Source: Kalaharituber pfeilii
Lineage: Eukaryota > Ascomycota > Pezizomycetes > Pezizales > Pezizaceae
Direction of reading: 5' to 3'
DNA length: 64,000 nucleotides
Assembly: GCA_015179045.1 (NCBI GenBank)
Contig: WHUZ01000017.1
Location: 786,211-850,210 of the forward strand
The notes under the pieces are model-generated. The model was given only the letters and a program-made list of their open reading frames with translations. It did not search any database and was not told the origin of the DNA. This document shows positions 1 through 10,470 of the stretch, in pieces; the stretch's first letter is position 1, and every line of letters starts with the position of its first letter. The position numbers were made by a program, and so were the translations under genes.

Positions 1-199
1 ATACAAGCATTGGTTCCATTGGTATGTTGGAATAACCTGCACAGTATTCAATTATAATCGTTCTTGACAAGTTTAGCTAGTAATGCGTTTTTGAAATTGA
101 TATGCTTTTCTAAATCCATCGTGGCCCTACTCTGTGATATATTGTCGAAGTTCGGTACCGATGATGGCACTACAAGAGTCTTCTCGTAGCTATTCTTGT

Positions 200-288
200 T
201 TCTTTTTTCTTTTTTTTTTTTTTGCGAGAGTGTGTATGTGTATGTGTTGGTCACATATCCCGCATACGGGCTACCTGCCTATGGAGAG
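200..288 (-). repeat. Retroposon 3' tail, family B
   Basis: A T-run (201-223) is followed by the complement of the family B 3' end, recognised by GGTCACATA next to a CCGCATACGG hairpin and a CCTATGGAG block. The same module ends in poly(A) at 44643-44721 and 47480-47552 and in poly(T) at 51340-51400. I could not find a target duplication for this copy, so its outer limits are approximate. Confidence 0.5.
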
Positions 289-594
289 AAGCTCATAATT
301 CTAGTATACAGTTGGTTCCTGGGCGATGACACATGTATAGCTCTGGCTAACTGTGTAACTGGGATGGTACTTTTGAATGGGGTGGTTGCCTGTTCATGCC
401 GTGCGGTCCAGTACTGGGAGATCTCGAGGGAATATTGAGTGAGGAGGGCAAGAGAGTAGGATCAAAGTGTCTATTTACATGCTGACATGGGCAAAGACAT
501 GACAACGCAGACAGGAGCGACATTTCTCTTACTTATTTCCTATGACATGACGAGAATCAGTTTAAGTTTTCCACATGACTACACTTTCTGTTAC

Positions 595-657
595 TCCTCG
601 CCATAGCCTACAAGGCGGCATGCGAGTAATGACATAAAAAAAAACAAAAAAAAAAGA
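595..657 (+). mobile_element. 63-bp LINE 3'-tail insertion, family A
   Basis: This holds the family A module (CGCCATAGCC, a short hairpin, GGCGGCATGCGAGTAATGA) followed by an A-rich tail. It is flanked by a perfect 14-bp duplication, ACACTTTCTGTTAC, at 581-594 and 658-671. The same 3' end terminates the LINE fragment at 45101-45585, so this is best read as an extremely 5'-truncated retrotransposition product. Confidence 0.8.
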
Positions 658-776
658 ACACTTTCTGTTACCGATTTCCTATGGCGAGGACAGGACGAGG
701 ATCAGTTCAATTTCATCTCCATAGCTCTTTTTCCTTTCTATCCATTCTCATTATCTACCCCCTATGTACCTAATCC

Positions 777-827
777 CGCCATAGCCCACAGGGGCGGCAT
801 GCGAGTAATGATATAAAATAAAAAAAA
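777..827 (+). repeat. LINE 3' tail, family A
   Basis: The complete family A 3' module (CGCCATAGCCC, GGGCGGCATGCGAGTAATG) is followed by an A-rich tail. No clear flanking duplication is visible, so it may be older than its neighbours. Confidence 0.65.
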
Positions 828-1023
828 GTGTCTAATTTAGTTCGTATTGATAGATGACGTTGACAGGTTGAATGGATACAAAGATGTATCTAAAACTGAT
901 GAAAAGGTATGTAGAAAAGATGATGGTGCGCATAAAATCAACAAGTCGTACATTTAAATATATATCCGTCACGTCGGCAGTCCAATTGTTGTCTTCCGAG
1001 CCTTATCCTCATTTCTACTGAAC

Positions 1024-1068
1024 CTTTTTTTTTTTTTTTTTTTTTTTTTATTTCATTACTCGCGTGCC
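1024..1068 (-). mobile_element. 45-bp LINE tail insertion, family A
   Basis: A long T-run is followed by the complement of the family A terminus (CATTACTCGCGTGCC). It lies between perfect 10-bp duplications, TCTACTGAAC, at 1014-1023 and 1069-1078. Fewer than 20 bp of element body were inserted. Confidence 0.75.
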
Positions 1069-1454
1069 TCTACTGAACTGTGCTTGACCGACGACGCTAT
1101 CCGGTCTGGCCTAAGATCATTGCACATTTTTCCAGCCAGGCTAGTGGTTTCAGGGTATAGTAGATGTTGATTAGCATCTAGTATCTGATCCCAATGTTAT
1201 CTTCTATACCATGTAGACTTTTGTGCATTTGGTTTGTTCTTACGGTTTATGTTATCTTGACCATGAGATGTATAAGGCTGGCTAGTCTGCGATCGATCTG
1301 AGTTTTATATACTCGGGGGGTCAGTGTCCTCATTTGCTAATTGCAGGTAGTGGTCGGTTGCTATTTGTTCAATTATAAAGGATATGCTGTACTTTAGATA
1401 TATATCTCTCGAGATGCTTGCATTAAACTGCCTTTTACGTATTAGCGATATTCA

Positions 1455-1536
1455 GATTGGAAAAACCCGGCCGGATTTCCGGATCTCGAAATTTTATTAA
1501 GTCTGGGGAATCCGGCCATCTGCATACAAAATTTGA

Positions 1537-1569
<33 letters not shown>

Positions 1570-1745
1570 CATGTTGCAAACCGGTTAAACCTGATTATTT
1601 TTGCATTTTTTTTGTGAAATAAATCCGCGGTCGGATTTTTGGGATAACTGCATGCTGCGTTGTATATATGATTGCCTATTGCAGGCCCCGATGCAGCTGT
1701 ATTCAGGACTCGGCACGCATAAATCTGTGTGGATGCACAGCAAGG
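1455..1745 (+). repeat. Diverged dispersed repeat, copy 1
   Basis: Blocks such as AATCCGGCCATC, CATACAAAATTT and GATGCAG occur in the same order as in 3950-4130. The copy is interrupted by a long T-run (1542-1569). No coding potential or ends could be identified. Confidence 0.4.
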
Positions 1746-1858
1746 CATCTATGCAGCTGTTGTGCTGTCCCGTGCAATCTCACGTGGCTACAGAGCCGCA
1801 TGTTCAAGTGCTCCCACCGCTCCCACTCTCGCACGGTCGCTTCCGCCAACCACTCCAC

Positions 1859-1928
1859 CTCTCCACAGCCACCTCTCCACAGCCACCTCTCCACAGCCAC
1901 CTCTCCACAGCCACCTCTCCACAGCCAC
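1859..1928 (+). repeat. 14-bp minisatellite, five units
   Basis: Five perfect tandem copies of CTCTCCACAGCCAC lie inside a pyrimidine-rich tract (about 1835-2100). The unit is not a multiple of three, so it keeps several frames open on both strands; the 88-167 aa frames here are by-products. Confidence 0.85.
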
Positions 1929-2109
1929 CTTCCCCACATCCGCAGTGCCAACCCCCGCACCATCTCTGCTGCATCTCCCACCGCCTCCTCTCCGACACCT
2001 TTCTCCCTGACAGCATCCTCTCCAACAACCGACCGTTCCTCCCGCCGCTTCCATCGCCTCCTCTTACACCTCCGCCTCTCCCACCTCCCCCGCAATTACC
2101 ATAGTCGGC

Positions 2110-2900
2110 CGCTTTAACAGGGATGCTAACGAGAACTGATGCCAGCAGTGACCGCAACAGAATTGACAGGCTCCCACGACCGTGGCAGCATATTCTATTC
2201 ATAGACTGAGAACAATCATAGAACTCTTTGCACAACAGCAACAATACTAGTTTACTCCTGGACTGACAGGATGGACATAGGATTAGCCTCATGACAGCAA
2301 TAGTATATGTTGGGAGTCACAAGGCTCCCATCTCCGCCTACGTCACCGCCGCCTATACCACCTCCGCACCGAGGTACCAGCTCTTCTACCTCCGGCCTCC
2401 TCAACGCAAATTACTCCTTGGTAGGATCCCGCGCGTCACGAAGCAATTTTAATCCCGAGACTCCAGTCAGTAGCGGCTGGGCACCAGACTACGTCAACTA
2501 CTCCCATGGTTTATTTCGCTTTTACTATATTTTATTTTTCCATTTCTCTATTGTATTCGTTTTGTCAAATCCTTTATTTTTTTTCATTTCCTTATACCCA
2601 TTCTTTATACCAATGGCATATTCATCATAAGTATCATGGGGCTTTTTGTACAATGGGATTCGGACAGACTGATCCGATTGGCGGAGGCAGTCTGACTCAG
2701 TCGGGTTCTGAATTACGAAACAAGAGGTCCTGTCTTCTCTCTAAAAACAAGCAATGGGTGGGTACATAGGGCTTAAACTTGTAAGTATTGCGATTTCAGT
2801 TGGACCAGGTTTATAATACGGTCTGTGGAGGAAAGCCTGACTCAGTTGGGCTGTGAATTCGGAAGCAAGAAGTGCTGTTTCCTCTTTAGAAAAGAAGCAA
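2110..2900 (+). repeat. Degenerate dispersed repeat with CTGACTCAG modules
   Basis: The order is AGAATTGACAGG, a pyrimidine-rich block, a T-rich block, then modules around GTCTGACTCAGTCGGG (near 2690) and CCTGACTCAGTTGGG (near 2835). The same order recurs at 36470-37030 and in part at 38400-38990. It looks like an old transposable element or satellite relic; ends not found. Confidence 0.4.
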
Positions 2901-3949
2901 ATACCTTGCAGGCATATGGGGGGCTCGGTGTGGATACATGAGTTTCCTTTCTTTTCATATATACGACTATTCGCCATGGCGGGCTCCCTGGACCGGAGTC
3001 CTTGTGGCCCGGAGACAGGCACCTATGCAACTACATACACAAAGCGTCCGCTGCTGATAATGACAAATTTATTTCTTCGTCTCCGGAATGACGGGGATCT
3101 TTATGTATGCGGCACAAGATCATAGAGAACAGGCTTTGAAGCTACTTGCATTCCTCGTCTTTAATTCTTAGGACCTGCTTAGCTAACCACCATACCTCAT
3201 CCAACCCATCCTGTCCTGTGTCTCCTTCTTTTTCTTGTCTACCCACTCTATTCCTCTCGTACGATTCCGAGTGCAGCCACCTCCTTGACAACCTCACTTT
3301 CGCTGGTGCTTCGCCGTTCAATTCTACCTCCCCTTGTAGGTATATTACTACCTAACGGGTCCTCTTTCCTTCCCTCTTTTCTTTCTTCACCAACAATCGG
3401 TCTGCAACAGTACTTTCCATCCCCGAATTTGCCTTTCTCCATCCAGTTCCTAACCTTCCCAGCCTTTTTAGTTGTTGCAATTCCATATATCACAATTGCG
3501 CGACCGGTCTGTGGCAAGTTTTAATTGTCGCGGGGAGTCGCTTTGCTGGTTTGGATGGAGATTGTGGGTGCATTGTTGTTATTTGCCGCCCTTTCCGCAG
3601 ATGTTGGCCTCGGATAGGGGTTTTGTGTTGTCACAGGTGGTTTCTTGCATTGCAACGTAAGATGAGTAAATTCTGGAAGCTCTGCAGTAGCTGCCACGCG
3701 CAACAACCCATACTGCTTACTAAAGTAGACTTTACTGGTACCACCTGTACCACCCTCCTTCCTAAAAGGGATAAACAAATGTCAACACCATTCAACGTAG
3801 CAAACTTCAGCAAAGAGGAAAAGGCTGCACTATTAGTTCAATCATTAGCTACTACTACAGCAAGTAAGAATATACCAATAGCGGTATCCAGATTAGAAGT
3901 TGAGCAGAAAGGCTCCAAAAATCGTCGTCTCTTTTATTAAATTGATCTG
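2901..3949. other. Intergenic, nothing recognised
   Basis: Open frames of 60-129 codons overlap each other on both strands, and none shows a motif, a family resemblance or convincing splice sites. I see no RNA gene. Confidence 0.5.
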
Positions 3950-4130
3950 AACGGACTTTACGATTTCAAAAAGTTTATCAAATCCGGAAAATCCAGCCAT
4001 CGCCATACAAAATTTCATCTAGTTAAATCCGGGCGGATCTTTGCATGGTGTTGCATATGTGGTGCATATTGCGGGTCCAGATGCAGTATGGCTTGGTGTG
4101 CATAAATTCCTGTGGATTTTTGGAAACGTA
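3950..4130 (+). repeat. Diverged dispersed repeat, copy 2
   Basis: This shares ordered blocks with 1455-1745: a CCGGAAAATCC region, CATACAAAATTT, a GTTGCATATG region and GATGCAG. It is strongly diverged and non-coding. Confidence 0.4.
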
Positions 4131-4435
4131 AAACCGGTTTCGGATTTGACCGATTTTCACAAGAGGGTAACTACTCAGAGTACAAAACTGCTTTGTCTGC
4201 CGGATTTCATTTTATATGGAGACAGTCTGATCTGAATACTGCTAATATGGTTGTAGACTTTTTTTTTCTTACAGGAAGAGGGGTGGTACAGGGTGGTAAA
4301 GTGTACCTTTAGTGAGCAGTATGGAGTTGTTGCGCAGAGTGGCGAATGTTGCAGTTGCACTGGCTGGCCCAGACTTCACTGTGACCCGGTTGCAAGTTGT
4401 CACAAGCATGCGAGTGGGTAATCTCTCGATGTACT

Positions 4436-4556
4436 CGGGGGTGCCCGGAAAGTCTGGCGAATTATGCAGCGCCAAGGTACTCACGTGCAGCTGCCAAGGT
4501 ACCTCGATTTGTACAGAGAACTGCACTTGTGGTAGGCTCAAAATTAGTACACATCG
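4436..4556 (+). repeat. Left half of a repeat split by the Mutator-like element
   Basis: This closely matches 17581-17704, and the match continues beyond the transposon at 10547-10840. The last nine bases (4548-4556, TACACATCG) are the target duplication repeated at 10547-10555. Confidence 0.85.
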
Positions 4557-4632
4557 TGTTCTCGTACCCAGACTCTATTGGCACGCTAAAATAATTCGCG
4601 AAAGGAATAGAGTCTGGTGCCAAACTTCTCCG
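4557..4632 (+). repeat. Terminal inverted repeat, left, copy 1
   Basis: The 76 bases are the exact complement of 10471-10546. Inside lies a further inverted repeat, CCAGACTCTATT against AATAGAGTCTGG, so each end can fold on itself. The inner boundary carries CTTCTCCG, close to the octamer repeated through the element. Confidence 0.92.
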
Positions 4633-5329
4633 AAATGGGGGGCTCCCCAGCTCCGGGCGCCAAGAGGGCCGGAGATGCTAGCGCATGTTCCGGAGATGCT
4701 AGTGTGCTCCTTAGCGGCACTCACATTATGCATATGTAGTAGTAGAGATAGCTCAGTACGAGCACCGGTGCACCTAATATTCTAATTCCTCTCCGAATTG
4801 CTCCAAAAATACCGGAGATAGAAACTAAGGGCACTAGTTATTATTATATATGATAAAGATACTATACACCATCTCCGAGGTCATTCTGGATAATATAAGG
4901 CCAAGTTAAAAGGTAGACTTGTCTAGGCTACTCAATGCATAAACCTCTGTATAGTGGAAGAACAGGAATAAAAGCATCTCCGAAGACTGTATCACATCAG
5001 GAATAACGAAAATGTGTCCTGACATGTGGGCGTAGTGTCATGATGATTGGATACATCCTATGTGTTCATGCGTTCTGACATTCTTCTAGCTAGTAGACCC
5101 AGCGTCTAAATACCTTGCTGGGAATCTGAACACCTCGCTAGTAAGGCCCGGCGTCCCTACTTCATATAATTCCATATGCCGTCATGCCACACAACATTTA
5201 AGCTTGCATGTCTGGATGCCCGTAAAGTGACAGATAATGTTATTAATGAGGCAGCTCATCAGATGCTTACCAATTTTAGTTAGATGTGTGGTCTCAATAC
5301 CTCACACACATATACTCTATATCTCGATA

Positions 5330-5665
5330 TGGCAGAATGAGCTCAATTTAACAGGTATGGCAGGTGCTGCTCGACGGCGGGAGATGAGCTGCATTTCACA
5401 GGTATGGAAGGCCTCCCTTGGTGGTACGAGAGGTGGCAGAATGAGCCAAATTTGACCGGTATGACAGGTTCTATACGACGGTGCGAGTGGTGGCAGTATG
5501 AGCCAAATTTGACCGGTATGGCAGGTCCTATACGACGGTGCGAGATATGGCAGAATGAGCCGAATTTGACCGGTATGACAGGTCCTATACGACGGTGCGA
5601 GAGGTGGCAGTATGAGCTGAATTTGACAGGTACGACAGCTTCTATATGATGGTGCGAGAGTGTGA
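5330..5665 (+). repeat. 57-bp minisatellite in the Mutator-like element
   Basis: Units begin near GGCAGAATGAGCC at 5435, 5492, 5549 and 5606, exactly 57 bp (19 codons) apart, with two more degenerate units upstream. The unit length keeps frames open on both strands (81 and 133 aa); these look like repeat by-products. The matching array in copy 2 has one unit more. Confidence 0.85.
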
Positions 5666-5860
5666 TGAACCGATTCCCGACCCCTTACCCGAGACCTCCC
5701 AGCTCCGACAACCAGCACACGCGACGGTTGGTATCGCTGAGCTCGTTGTTACGTGATGTTAAAAACAAAGAAAAAAAGTTCAATATATCAGTGTGATGGC
5801 GTGCGCCCGCCCTACGGTTGCGGTGAACCCGCGTGTGGTGATCGGTACAGGGCGGTTGGT

Positions 5861-7245
5861 ACAAGCACCAATACACTAATTCATCTCCGAATTGACCTGA
5901 AAACACCGGAGATGGAAACTAAGGGTGCAATTTACTTTTACATATGCTAAAGATGTTACATACCATCTCCGAGGTCATTCTGGGTAACACTTTCCATGCT
6001 GTTGGGAAGTTTGCGTGGTTGAGGAAGGCGGGTACGTAAAGAGGTGAGTTACAAGCACCGATACAATAATTCATCTCCGAATTGACCTGAAAACACCGGA
6101 GATGGAAACTAAGGGTGCAATTTACTTTTACATATGCTAAAGATGTTACATACCATCTCCGAGGTCATTCTGGGTAACACTTCTCATGCTGTTGGGAAGT
6201 TTGCGTGGTTGAGGCAGGCGGGTACGTAAAGAGGTGAGTGACAAGCACCGACATACTAATTCATCTCCGAATTGACCTGAGAACACCGGAGATGGAAACT
6301 AAGGGTGCCATTTAATTTTACATATGCTAAAGATGTTACATACCATCTCCGAGGTCATCCTGGGTAACACTTCTCATGCTGTTGGGAAGTTTGCGTGGTT
6401 GAGGAAGGCGGGCTCATCTGGACTGTGTAAAGAGGTGAGTTACAAGCACCGATACACTAATTCATCTCCGAATTGACCTGAAAACACCGGAGATGGAAAC
6501 TAAGGGTGCAATTTACTTTTACATATGCTAAAGATGTTACATACCATCTCCGAGGTCATTCTGGGTAACACTTCTCATGCTGTTGGGAAGTTTGCGTGGT
6601 TGAGGGAGGCGGGCTCATCTGGACTGTGTAAAGAGGTGAGTTACAAGCACCGATACACTAATTCATCTCCGAATTGACCTGAAAACACCGGAGATGGAAA
6701 CTAAGGGTGCAATTTACTTTTACATATGCTAAAGATGTTACATACCATCTCCGAGGTCATTCTGGGTAACACTTCTCATGCTGTTGGGAAGTTTGCGTGG
6801 TTGAGGGAGGCGGGCTCATCTGGACTGTGTAAAGAGGTGAGTTACAAGCACCGATACACTAATTCATCTCCGAATTGACCTGAGAACACCGGAGATGGAA
6901 ACTAAGGGTACTATTTAATTTTGCATATGCTAAAGATGTTACAAACCATCTCCGAAGTCATCCTGGGTAACACTTCTCATGCTGTTGGGAAGTTTGCGTG
7001 GTTGAGGGAGGCGAGCTCATCTGGACTGTGTAAAGAGGTGAGTTACAAGCACCGATACACGAATTCATCTCCGAATTGACCTGAAAACACCGGAGATGGA
7101 AACTAAGGGTACCATTTACTTTTGCATATGCTAAAGATGTTACACACCATCTCCGAGGTCATTCTGGGTAACATAGCCTATGCTGTTGGGAAGTTTGCGT
7201 GGTTGAAGGAGGCGAATACGTAAAGACTGTGTAAAGAGGTGAGTT
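5861..7245 (+). repeat. Seven tandem units of 190-201 bp (array A)
   Basis: Units start with ACAAGCACC at 5861, 6051, 6241, 6442, 6643, 6844 and 7045 (periods 190, 190, 201, 201, 201, 201). Each unit has CATCTCCG and CGGAGATG about 20 bp apart in opposite orientation and a third copy about 70 bp on. Copy 2 of the element has five units. Confidence 0.9.
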
Positions 7246-7385
7246 GAACATGATCTTGGCATTTGTCTTGGCGCTTGGTTACGGTACTCAAAGTGTAAAC
7301 CTCTGCATAGTAGAAGAATGCACCATGGAACAAAATCATCTCCGAAGACGGCACCACTGAGCGAAAGCGTACCGGAGATAGCGAG

Positions 7386-7860
7386 ATGTCCTTACAGGGG
7401 CATACTATTGATGAAATACTAGCAGAGGTCTCCTCCGGAAGGTTGTTTGTTGAATCGGAGATCAAGGAAGTTGGGGACTTACGAATGCAAATTAGTGAAG
7501 TTACTAGGCAGACTGCCCTGAGCCGGGACTTGCCACTCAAAGTTTTAGCATGGCAGGTGGAAGTTGCTGCACGCATGATGGAAGGCAAGGATCAGCTATG
7601 CATTAAAAAGACTGGTGATGGAAAGTCATATTGTTTTGTGCTCGCATTCTTATATGAGAAGTGTAAAAGTATCCTAGTCGTTTCACCGTTGATATCGCTG
7701 ATGGAGGATCAGGTAAGTGAAGCTCCGGAGAAGAGCAATATGTACCGGAGATGAAAATATTTATACTAATATAGCATAATAGGTGAAACATACTGAGAAA
7801 TTTGGTTTAAAGGCTGTTGCAATCACATCGGAGAACGTGAAAGCATCTCCGGAGATTTTC
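7386..7860 (+). pseudogene. Captured RecQ-type helicase fragment
   Basis: An exon from 7386 to 7712 encodes about 109 residues with RecQ-like N-terminal helicase motifs: a Q/motif-0-like WQVEVAARMMEGKD, a motif I variant TGDGKS and motif Ia LVVSPLISLMEDQ. A GTAAGT donor at 7713 and an AG at 7781-7782 define a 70-bp intron, after which the frame resumes with VKHTEKFGLKAVAITSENV, as in RecQ proteins. The similarity stops before the DExH box and all later motifs, so no helicase can be made. The intron shows capture from genomic DNA, not from mRNA. The intron also holds the CGGAGATG octamer. Copy 2 carries the same fragment with a frameshift. The source gene is not in this window. Confidence 0.75.
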
Positions 7861-7939
7861 CCGATGCCCCGACCCGGTGGACCCTTTACCCGTGACCTCC
7901 CAGCTCCGACAACCAGCACACGTATCACTGAGCTCGTTC

Positions 7940-8289
7940 TGAAAATTCCTGACAATTCCACCTGGTTCTAGTTATTTCCTTAGTCTTCCATGTATTTCTC
8001 TTGTTTGTTTAGTCTTCCATGCATTTCTCTTGCTTGTTTGTTTGCTTGCCCGAAGGATTGGAATTTGGCCATGAGGGCTCTCTATAAAAGAGGTCCTCCC
8101 TGCCCACTCTCTATGACTCTCACGCAACAACTTGTATTCTACCCAAGTTGTATTAAGCTTTCAATACATCTACCTCTCCGTACTATATAGCCCGACTGCC
8201 TCTGCCTGCTGTGAACCCGCCCTGATGCCTGCTATCCGGACCCTAAACCCTGAATCCTGACTCTGACCCGACCTGACCAATTCATTACA
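7940..8289 (+). other. LTR-like, TATA-bearing segment inside the element
   Basis: This segment has a TATA-like TCTATAAAAGAGG at 8081-8093, a downstream CTTTCAATACATC region and TG/CA-type ends. A minisatellite-like block (AATTTAACAGGTAT) abuts its right side. No target duplication could be assigned, so calling it a solo LTR is tentative. The same segment is present in copy 2 (about 32745-33095). Confidence 0.35.
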
Positions 8290-8344
8290 ATTTAACAGGT
8301 ATAGCAGGCCTCTCTCTCTATGGCAAGCAATGAGGCATCATCAG

Positions 8345-8495
8345 CTGAATTTATAGCATATTTATGCGACTGCGATGCTGTTACCACTCGGCTCACATAT
8401 TGCCTGCATTGCATATGCGCCTTTCGGATACACGTGTGCATCTACCAACCGTCCACTGGCACTCTACGGTTACGGTGAACTCATAACAACTGCTC
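8345..8495 (+). repeat. Diverged LTR relic
   Basis: This resembles the 3' half of the solo LTR at 20308-20545: GCGACTGCGATGC, then CATATGCGC, then a CTACGGTTACGGTGAAC end. The 5' half is missing. Its terminal part recurs in every unit of the following tandem array. Confidence 0.5.
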
Positions 8496-10190
8496 CGAAT
8501 AAGCCACAAGAAGGACTAAGGTTACCGGAGATGGAATTAGGAGTCTTTTAGACCTACTCTGATAAATACTAACTCACATGTTCATCTCCGGACATGTTGT
8601 GTGCAGAAACTTGTATAAGTACTATATAAAGGCTACTCGGTCCACCCTACGGTTACGGTGAACCTATAACAACTGCTCCAAGTAAGTCACAAGAAGGACT
8701 AAGGTTACCGGAGATGGAATTAGGAGTCTTTTAGACTTACTCTAATAAGTCCCAACTCACATATTCATCTCCGGACATGTTGTGCTCTTTCGGAGCAGAA
8801 ACTTGTATAAAGGCTACCGGTACTCCCGGTTGTCCACCCTACGGTTACAGTCAACTCATAACAACTGCTCCGAGTAAGCCACAAGAAGGACTAAGGCTGC
8901 CGGAGATGGAATTAGGAGTCATTGAGACCTACTCTGATAAGTACCAACTCATATGTTCATCTCCGGACATGTTGTATGCAGAAACTTGTATAAGTACTAT
9001 ATAAAGGCTACTCTGCCCACTCTACCGTACGGTTATAGCGAACCCATAGCAACTGCTCCGAGTAAGCCACAAGAAGGACTAAGGTTGCCGGAGATGGAAT
9101 TAGGAGTCTTTTAGACCTACTCTGATAAGTACCAACTCATATGTTCATCTCCGGACATGTTGTGCTCTTTCGCAGCAGAAACTTGTATAAAGGCTACTCC
9201 CGGCTGTCCACCCTACGGTTACAGTCAACTCATAACAACTGCTCCGAGTAAGCCACAAGAAGGACTAAGGCTGCCGGAGATGGAATTAGGAGTCTTTTGG
9301 ACTTACTCTAATAAGTCCCAACTCACATATTCATCTCCGGACATGTTGTGTGCAGAAACTTGTATAAGTACTATATAAAGGCTACTCGGTCCACCCTACG
9401 GTTACGGTGAACCTATAACAACTACTCCAAGTAAGTCACAAGAAGGACTAAGGTTACCGGAGATGAAATTAGGAATCTTTTAGATCTACTCTGATAAGTA
9501 CCAACTCACAAGTTCATCTCCGGACATGTTGTGCTCTTTTGGAGCAGAAACTTGTATATAGGCTACTCTGTCTACCCTACGGTTACGGTGAACTCATAAC
9601 AACTGCTCCGAGTAAGCCATAAGAAGGTCTAAGGTTACCGGAGATGGAATTAGGAATCTTTTAGATCTACAGTATCTACTCTAATAAGTACCAACTCACA
9701 TATTCATCTTCGGACATGTTGTTATTACGGATTCACTGCAACCGTAGGGCGGGCGGTCAGTAGATGCGCGCACACATACAGTATATGCATATGCGACATA
9801 GGCGATATGCGACAGCCGGGCGCCGGCGTCGCAGTTGCAAAATGAATGCTATATGAGCTACGCAGAGGACTAGCGAGTATCGCTGGTCATGTGTCTTTTT
9901 CGCCTGGCGGACGGTAACTCTCTGCATTTACCACCATCCATTACAGTTGTGCTCTTTCGGAGCAGAAACTTATATTATATAAAGGCTACTCCGTCAACCC
10001 TACAGTTACGGTGAACTCATAACAACTGCTCCGAGTAAGCCATAAGAAGGACTAAGATTACCGGAGATGGAATTAGGAGTCTTTTAGACCTACTCTAATA
10101 AGTAACAACTCACATAATTCATCTCCGGACATGTGCTCTTTTGGAACAGAAACTTATATATATACTATAAAGGCTACTTCAAATGCAGAA
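8490..10190 (+). repeat. Eight tandem units of about 183-193 bp (array B)
   Basis: CATCTCCGGACATG marks the units near 8583, 8765, 8958, 9143, 9333, 9516, 9708 and 10119; the last interval is longer because a 223-bp LTR and its 5-bp duplication sit in it. Each unit combines the octamer pair with a piece resembling an LTR 3' end (CTACGGTTACGGTGAAC). Copy 2 has five units. Confidence 0.85.
9723..9945 (+). mobile_element. Solo LTR nested in array B, copy 1
   Basis: A 223-bp insertion with inverted ends (TATTACGG / CCATTACA, degenerate TG...CA) between perfect 5-bp duplications GTTGT at 9718-9722 and 9946-9950. Neighbouring array units show the empty site. A related 238-bp copy is at 20308-20545. 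Size, TG...CA ends and 5-bp duplication fit a solo LTR or a very small LTR-derived element. Confidence 0.75.
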
Positions 10191-10389
10191 AGCAGGTAAA
10201 TGAAGCTCCGGAGAAGAGCAATAGGTATCGGAGATGAAAATGGCTGTACTATTAAGGTACAATATATAAACTATACTGAGAAATCTAGCTAAAGTTGCAA
10301 ACATGTTAGCAAATATGAAAGTATTTCTAGAAATACTGTCGAGATACAGTAGAACTCTCAATATTCTGACTATCATTTGCATAGCATTG

Positions 10390-10423
10390 CACTAAAATAG
10401 CGCCATGCAGCGCTATTTTAGTG
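10390..10423. other. Perfect 34-base hairpin near the element end
   Basis: CACTAAAATAGCGC and its exact complement flank a 6-base centre. It is conserved in copy 2 at 31188-31221 with the centre reading in the other orientation. It lies about 50 bp inside the right inverted repeat and may be a transposase-related site; this role is inference. Confidence 0.85.
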
Positions 10424-10470
10424 TCATGCGCTAACCAGCTCCGGGACCGGAGCAAAAGTAAGCTAGACCT

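Larger units (their letters stand above)
1..1440. other. Gene-free segment with retroposon tails
   Basis: No convincing coding region. The stretch holds four short poly(A)/poly(T)-ended insertions, annotated separately. It also holds a diverged direct duplication: about 531-575 resembles 667-713. The open frames here are short and follow A/T-rich or repeated DNA. Confidence 0.6.

Noticed and set aside
1601..2292. Overlapping open frames of 88-167 codons on both strands
   Set aside because: They come from the 14-bp minisatellite and a pyrimidine-rich tract and have low-complexity His/Ser/Pro or Gly/Arg content with no domain.
5317..5718. Frames across the 57-bp minisatellite (also 34940-35398)
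   Set aside because: The unit is a multiple of three, so frames stay open on both strands automatically; no domain, and they sit inside a transposon.
9723..9945. A DNA-transposon MITE as an alternative for the 223-238-bp insertions
   Set aside because: TG...CA ends and 5-bp duplications in all three copies fit an LTR better, although the short inverted ends keep the MITE option open.
5861..10190. Tandem arrays considered as a CRISPR-like array
   Set aside because: Units of about 190 bp are contiguous without unique spacers, in a eukaryotic transposon.
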